Origin: CALMAK01 sp964392265
GTDB taxonomy: Bacteria > Patescibacteriota > Saccharimonadia > Saccharimonadales > Saccharimonadaceae
Reading direction: 5' to 3'
Assembly (NCBI GenBank): GCA_964392265.1
Contig: CAYMOS010000003.1
Span: forward strand, 1-64,000
Length of the DNA stretch: 64,000 bases
Part shown: positions 59,952 through 64,000 of the stretch, piece by piece
How the letters are laid out: the number at the start of each line of letters is the position of its first letter
Numbering within the stretch: position 1 is the first letter of the stretch
The notes under the pieces: model-generated
The model's input: the letters and a program-made list of their open reading frames with translations, nothing else
Told to the model about the DNA's origin: nothing
Database searches by the model: none
Translations under genes and position numbers: made by a program

Positions 59952-60968
59952 TTACTGATTTTTGGCTTTGTTTATCCTGAGAATTGGCAGAGAAAACCAA
60001 AAATCTGTCTGTTTACCGGGAGTACTGGCCACACTGAGTTCGGCCGAATGAAGATCGCTAATTTGTCTGGCAAGAGAGAGGCCGAGGCCATAGCCCTGCC
60101 CTCCCGTTCGTGCACTGTCACCTCGGTAAAAACGATCGAAGATTTTTGGGAGGTGTTCTGGCATAATGCCGTCACCGATGTTCGTCACGCGGACGACGGC
60201 TTTTTGCTGGTTCGTGAGGGAAACCGTCACCGTACTCGTCGGAGGGCTGTATTTGAGAGCATTGTCAATCAGAATGGTGACGAGTTCTTCGATACTGGGC
60301 TGATGCGCCGTTACCATGACAGGAGTGTTAGGTGCGACAAAGGAGACACGAACATTGTCATCATCCAGTCGAGCAAGGATTGCGGTAATGCTGGCGCCGA
60401 GGTCGAAGGGTGCCTGTTGTAGTGCAGTGGCATTGCCGGTTGAGAGTGCAAGGAGCATATTAGAAAGCTTCGTCAGACGTTGTACTTCCTCGAGGTTGCT
60501 TTCAATAAGCTCTTTCATCTCTGCCTTGGAAAGGCTTTTGTCGCGTAACGCCGCCTCTAGCTCGGTGGTAATGGTGGCAAGAGGTGTGCGCAGTTCGTGG
60601 CTGGCGTCACTGACAAAGCGGGCTTGTTGTTCGTGAGCGGCCTCAATAGGTTTGAGAGTGCGTTTGGCCAGGAAATACGCCCCCACCCCACCGACAACGA
60701 TAATAACCAGGTTGGTATAGAGCAATATGACGATCAGGTTGGTACGGGCTTTACTAAGCTCCATCACGCGGATTTCACCGAGACGCTGTTTAAAGGGAGA
60801 CATTGGTCGCAGTTGCTGGGTTTGCGATGTATAGCTGGAAAGACGATGCTGTACTTCGTTGATCGTGATTCGATAGACGATGACACTAAACATCAGGCAA
60901 ATAACTGCCAGGATAATGACATACCAGGTCGTTAGTTTAATGGTAGCCGAGTGAAATAACCGGTTCAT
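59952..60968 (-). CDS. Sensor histidine kinase of the ABC-exporter operon
   Basis: The protein has 338 residues. Helix 1 lies at about 12-32 and helix 2 at about 78-100, with a short outer domain of about 45 residues. The HisKA motif SHELRTPL has His124; the ATPase domain has NALKYSPP, GDGIMPEHLPKIFDRFYRGD and GYGLGLSLARQI. Its ATG overlaps the regulator stop (ATGA). The short sensor domain fits kinases that work with ABC transporters in peptide sensing. Confidence 0.94.
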   Translation of the reverse strand: MNRLFHSATIKLTTWYVIILAVICLMFSVIVYRITINEVQHRLSSYTSQTQQLRPMSPFKQRLGEIRVMELSKARTNLIVILLYTNLVIIVVGGVGAYFLAKRTLKPIEAAHEQQARFVSDASHELRTPLATITTELEAALRDKSLSKAEMKELIESNLEEVQRLTKLSNMLLALSTGNATALQQAPFDLGASITAILARLDDDNVRVSFVAPNTPVMVTAHQPSIEELVTILIDNALKYSPPTSTVTVSLTNQQKAVVRVTNIGDGIMPEHLPKIFDRFYRGDSARTGGQGYGLGLSLARQISDLHSAELSVASTPGKQTDFWFSLPILRINKAKNQ

Positions 60969-61636
60969 GCCTGTAATTTATAGCCAAAGCCGCGCACCGT
61001 GTGGATGAGCGGCGTAAATGGCTTCCTGTCGAGCTTGTTACGAAGGTACTTGATGTAGACTTCCACCGTATTAGGCAGGATATCGGCGTCATAGTCCCAT
61101 ACATGGCTGATGATCGTCTCTTTAGATAGGGGTCGGTTAGGGTTACGCGCGAGATATTCCAGCAAGGCGTATTCTTTCTGAGTTAAGGAGATCGGTGTTT
61201 CTCCCCGCTTGACTTCAAAGCTAACGGTATCAAGGGTAAGGTCGCCAACCCTGAGGATAGTTGGCTCTTGTTCGCGAGGCCGCCGGATGAGAGCGCGAAC
61301 ACGCGCCAGTAGTTCCTCGAGGGCAAATGGTTTGACAAGGTAATCATCGGCGCCAGCATCGAGACCATCGGTTTTGTCTTTGACTGAACCAAGAGCGGTC
61401 AAGAAAAGAACCGGAGTGTGGATAGACTCCTCACGTAGTTTCTTGACAATCGCAAGGCCATCATACTCGCCAGGGATCATTCGGTCGATAATCAAGGCGT
61501 CATAGGGTTCGGTGCTCGCCATCGCATAACCATCATCGCCGTCATAGGAAACGTCAACAGCGTACTTTTCCTGTTGCAACGCACGCCTCAGGGCGCCGGC
61601 AATCTTATGTTCATCTTCGATAATAAGTACTCGCAT
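60965..61636 (-). CDS. OmpR/PhoB-type response regulator
   Basis: The protein has 223 residues. The receiver has Glu7-Asp8, phospho-Asp51 and Lys near 102; the C-terminal winged helix includes SLTQKEYALLEYLARNPNRP and TVEVYIKYLRNKLD. It is the first gene of a unit with the kinase, permease and ATPase and likely controls that operon. A TATACT hexamer lies 11 bases before the ATG. Confidence 0.95.
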   Translation of the reverse strand: MRVLIIEDEHKIAGALRRALQQEKYAVDVSYDGDDGYAMASTEPYDALIIDRMIPGEYDGLAIVKKLREESIHTPVLFLTALGSVKDKTDGLDAGADDYLVKPFALEELLARVRALIRRPREQEPTILRVGDLTLDTVSFEVKRGETPISLTQKEYALLEYLARNPNRPLSKETIISHVWDYDADILPNTVEVYIKYLRNKLDRKPFTPLIHTVRGFGYKLQA

Positions 61637-61668
61637 CGTATAGATATAGTATAAAACAAAACTGAGAG

Positions 61669-61995
61669 CTAGCTGATGCTAGGATTACTGTACTGCGTAC
61701 TCCACTGTTCCATCTGCTGCAGGATCGGTAGCAGGGCCTTCCCTTTTGCTGTCAGACGATACTCACAGCGCGAGGTCGTGGTTGTCTGAGTTTTGGCAAT
61801 AATGCCGTGGTTCTCAAGGGAGTCAAGACGGGCCGATAACGTTCGCGGGTTGATCCCAGCGGCGAGGTCTTGTAGTTGGCAAAACCGAACAATCTCTTCG
61901 TTCATAAAAAAGCGAAGAAGGTGTGGTGTCCACTTGTCTCCAAGAATCTCTGTCGCCGCGCTGACACAGCCGACGGTTGATGGTACCTCTCTCAT
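61669..61995 (-). CDS. HxlR-family transcriptional regulator
   Basis: The protein has 108 residues with the HxlR winged helix: a cysteine near the N-terminus (Cys10), EILGDKWTPHLLRFF, GINPRTLSARLDSLENHGII and YRLTAKGKALLPILQQM. Family members respond to aldehydes, oxidants or thiols, often through that cysteine. TATAGT ends 8 bases before the ATG. Targets are unknown. Confidence 0.93.
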   Translation of the reverse strand: MREVPSTVGCVSAATEILGDKWTPHLLRFFMNEEIVRFCQLQDLAAGINPRTLSARLDSLENHGIIAKTQTTTTSRCEYRLTAKGKALLPILQQMEQWSTQYSNPSIS

Positions 61996-62027
61996 ACTCT
62001 ATTACTATACAATATCTAGCGAAATAA

Positions 62028-62055
62028 AAAAATGCACCCGAGGGGGTGCATTTTT
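62028..62055 (-). terminator. Terminator of the LPTTG surface protein gene
   Basis: AAAAATGCACCC (62028-62039) and its complement (62044-62055) form a 12-bp stem with loop GAGG. On the minus strand it ends in TTTTTTTATTTC. Confidence 0.9.
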
Positions 62056-62071
62056 CTAAAACAGCCGATTG

Positions 62072-63778
62072 CTAGACAATGTTGCGGCGGCTCAGTGCGT
62101 AGGCAACAGTTGTACCAACCAAGGCGCCAATGGCGACGATGTTCATCAGGGCGTCCTGAGTACCGGTTGTTGGTAATTCAGTTGGCGCATCTGGTGTTGG
62201 CTTGGTAGGGACTTCCTTACAATCCTCAGGGTTCTTTGAGTGCTTAGCTGCATCAAACGTATCTTCTGGGATAGAGATGATTGTCTTGGATTTGAGGTCA
62301 CACACTTTGATCGTTGGTACTTCTGGTGTTGGTGGTACCTCAACCGTAGCGTCGTCACAGTCATCAGGGGTGCCTGGGACGGCAGGGGCATCGACACACG
62401 CGGTGTTCTTGATGCGACCTTCGACTTCTTTGGTTACCTTTGCGGTAATCGCGAAGTTGACACTTTCACCCACCTTAAGGCTAGGAATGGTGTAACTCCA
62501 GCTATTATTAGCGATGGTGCCCTTGTCGGCGCTCAAGAACTGAACGTGCTGTGGTGCAGGGTCGGTCACCTTGACATCTTTTAGATCGGTTTCTCCCTTG
62601 TTAGTTACCGTTAATTGGTAGACAAAGGTCTGGTTAAGAGCAACTTCCTTATGGTCTTGTCCATCAACTTTTTTGATGATGGTAACGCCAGGAACTTTTT
62701 CTCGATCAATCTGGAAGGACTTCTCACATGTTGAGGCGGTTTTGTCGCCAACGCTCGTCTTGACTACTACCTTGGCCTTGTACGTGCCAGGGGTTTTGAT
62801 TTCCGCTACAGTGCTTGCACTCGTCGTGGTGCTACTGACAGGTTGGGTATAAACAACTTTGCCGCTTGCGTCAGTGATTGTGAAGACGTATGAACTGATC
62901 GTGGCGCCATTTGTTGCGCTAGCGCGGGCGTCAAGACGAACATTCGTACGTTGAGTGATCGTGGCGTTAAGATCTGTACATGCAGCCGCTGGTTCGGGAG
63001 CGACCGTCACAGTGACCTTACATTTTTCGCTCGTTGCATCGGGAAGGTTTGAGTGTACAGTAACAGTTGCAGTGTAGGTGCCAGCCTTAGCATAGGTGTG
63101 CTCGATCACGTTTCCTGCTTGTTTCTTCGTTGTACCGTCACCAAAGTTGAAGGTGTAAGCACTTATCTTTGCCCCATCCTTAGGAGTAGCAGAGGCAGTA
63201 AGACGGAAAGCGTTACGGCTGATTGGTGTAGCCTTCAGTGCATCACAAGTGATTGATGGTTTTGGCTGAGGTTTCGGAGGGGTTGCCTTGATAGGATTAC
63301 CGCAATCATGGAGAACGGCACCAAGAAAACGACCATCTTTATCAAGGAAAATGAAAGCAGATAGCTTACTTGACTTGAATGAGTCCTGGGTCGTGCCTTC
63401 ATAGTAGGTTGTGCCGTTATAGGTTTTCTTGACACGCTTTTCAGTACCTAATTTTGTGCGTCCTGCAGAAATAGCGTTTGTTGCAACAGTTTCGCTACCG
63501 ATTGTTACCCGACCATCTTTGTGAACGTATCCTTCTTTGATGGTTGCGTTATTAATGATATCGGTCGTAATTCCCATGCTGTTATAGATGTTCCTCAGAC
63601 CTTTTGTTGTGTCGTTCTTGTAAGCATCGCGCATTTCTTTGATGCTCCAGACGCCACATTTGGCGACAGCATTGGCTGAACAGTCTTTTGCTGCGGCCGG
63701 GTTGATTGCCTGATCGATAAAGGCTACACCTAAGGCGGTGGCGATAACGATGGCAGCTGATATGATAATTTTCTTCAT
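62072..63778 (-). CDS. LPXTG-type cell-surface protein with PKD and DUF11-like domains
   Basis: The protein has 568 residues. A signal peptide (about 1-30, cleaved after AAA) is followed by a domain unique to this protein (about 35-160), two PKD-like domains (about 185-265 with FNFGDGTTK, and 270-365), a DUF11/isopeptide-like domain (about 370-475) and a sorting signal LPTTG at 535-539 with hydrophobic helix and RR tail. It should be anchored to the wall by sortase and act in adhesion to host bacteria; the adhesion role is inferred. A strong promoter and GGAG site suggest high expression. Confidence 0.93.
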   Translation of the reverse strand: MKKIIISAAIVIATALGVAFIDQAINPAAAKDCSANAVAKCGVWSIKEMRDAYKNDTTKGLRNIYNSMGITTDIINNATIKEGYVHKDGRVTIGSETVATNAISAGRTKLGTEKRVKKTYNGTTYYEGTTQDSFKSSKLSAFIFLDKDGRFLGAVLHDCGNPIKATPPKPQPKPSITCDALKATPISRNAFRLTASATPKDGAKISAYTFNFGDGTTKKQAGNVIEHTYAKAGTYTATVTVHSNLPDATSEKCKVTVTVAPEPAAACTDLNATITQRTNVRLDARASATNGATISSYVFTITDASGKVVYTQPVSSTTTSASTVAEIKTPGTYKAKVVVKTSVGDKTASTCEKSFQIDREKVPGVTIIKKVDGQDHKEVALNQTFVYQLTVTNKGETDLKDVKVTDPAPQHVQFLSADKGTIANNSWSYTIPSLKVGESVNFAITAKVTKEVEGRIKNTACVDAPAVPGTPDDCDDATVEVPPTPEVPTIKVCDLKSKTIISIPEDTFDAAKHSKNPEDCKEVPTKPTPDAPTELPTTGTQDALMNIVAIGALVGTTVAYALSRRNIV

Positions 63779-63821
63779 TACTCTTGCTCTCCTTCACCTC
63801 CCATTATTGGGATATAACTCC

Positions 63822-63850
63822 ATATTAGCATATTAATGATAAAATGTCAA
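63822..63850 (-). promoter_or_regulatory. Promoter of the LPTTG surface protein gene
   Basis: On the minus strand TTGACA (63850-63845), a 17-base spacer and TAATAT (63827-63822). A leader of about 40 bases contains two GGAG sites. Confidence 0.85.
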
Positions 63851-63926
63851 TAATGTTGCTTATGTAAGTAAAACTTATGCTTATACAGGGGCGATTGACA
63901 GAGGAAAACGTGCTACACTGGGTAAC

Positions 63927-64000
63927 GTGAAGAGGCCTTTTTACTTTACTCTGAATACAAAACTAGCCGGTACTTATGCTCGAACGGGCGTGATAACAAC
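63927..64000 (+). CDS. tgt: Start of queuine tRNA-ribosyltransferase (cut by window edge)
   Basis: GTG 63927 opens a frame that runs to the window end (24 full codons). The reading MKRPFYFTL... ARTGVITT matches the N-terminal pattern of tRNA-guanine transglycosylases, where RxGxxxTPHG follows. TACACT ends 7 bases before the GTG with no ribosome site, the leaderless arrangement common here. The enzyme exchanges G34 for a queuosine precursor. The assignment rests on few residues. Confidence 0.65.
   Translation, partial: MKRPFYFTLNTKLAGTYARTGVIT

Noticed and set aside
1..64000. CRISPR array or insertion sequence
   Set aside because: No regularly spaced direct repeats and no transposase gene were seen; the only recombinase is the serine integrase at 1109-2827.

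Overview
The window looks like a chromosome segment of a Candidatus Saccharibacteria (TM7)-like member of the Patescibacteria/CPR. This is inferred from gene content and organisation, not from a marker gene. The genes are compact and single-membrane in style: a sortase, an LPXTG surface protein with PKD and DUF11-like domains, a DUF3048 protein, a short delta subunit in a full F-type ATP synthase operon, a short pentose-phosphate pair (pgl-gnd), and three tRNA genes with encoded CCA. By eye the base composition is balanced, near 50% GC. No rRNA, CRISPR array or insertion sequence was seen.

Layout. 1-2827 is the end of an AT-richer integrative element: a winged-helix-like protein, a small protein and a large serine recombinase whose last codons run into a tRNA-Glu gene, the likely attachment site. 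2889-7399 (minus) carries a receiver protein, histidine kinase and DUF3048 protein, then gltX. 7430-17426 mixes surface proteins (PEGA, class D-like sortase) with housekeeping genes (2H phosphoesterase, NnrD-like, xth, smpB, glycosyltransferase). 17427-17769 is non-coding and holds a large three-stem inverted-repeat structure. 17770-23809 has a glycosyltransferase, hydrolase, ABC-F ATPase, glutaredoxin and a prepilin-like seven-bladed RCC1 protein. 23817-30448 is the atpI-like-BEFHAGDC operon with promoter and terminator. 30490-31543 is a gene broken at a run of nine G. 31517-42582 has a dihydrouridine synthase, a highly structured transcript with a 56-residue reading frame, a UvrD-like helicase-nuclease, Tim44-like protein, RNA methyltransferase and a giant membrane protein. 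42644-63778 has tRNA-Gln, an HtrA-like protease, FMN reductase, GltS-like transporter, phosphatidyltransferase, pgl-gnd, two P-type ATPases, an ECF sigma/anti-sigma pair, greA, an ABC exporter with its two-component system, an HxlR regulator and the LPTTG surface protein. The right edge contains the first codons of a tgt gene.

How it works together. Two gene classes are visible. Most ordinary genes seem to be leaderless: a -10-like hexamer lies 6-10 bases before the start codon and there is no Shine-Dalgarno sequence. A second set has textbook TTGACN-17-TATAAT promoters, a transcribed leader, a strong Shine-Dalgarno sequence and usually a hairpin terminator; several of these genes also have GC-rich third codon positions unlike their neighbours. 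The sortase and the LPTTG protein are likely enzyme and substrate. The ATP synthase, P-type ATPases, GltS-like transporter and ABC exporter make up the membrane energetics and transport content.
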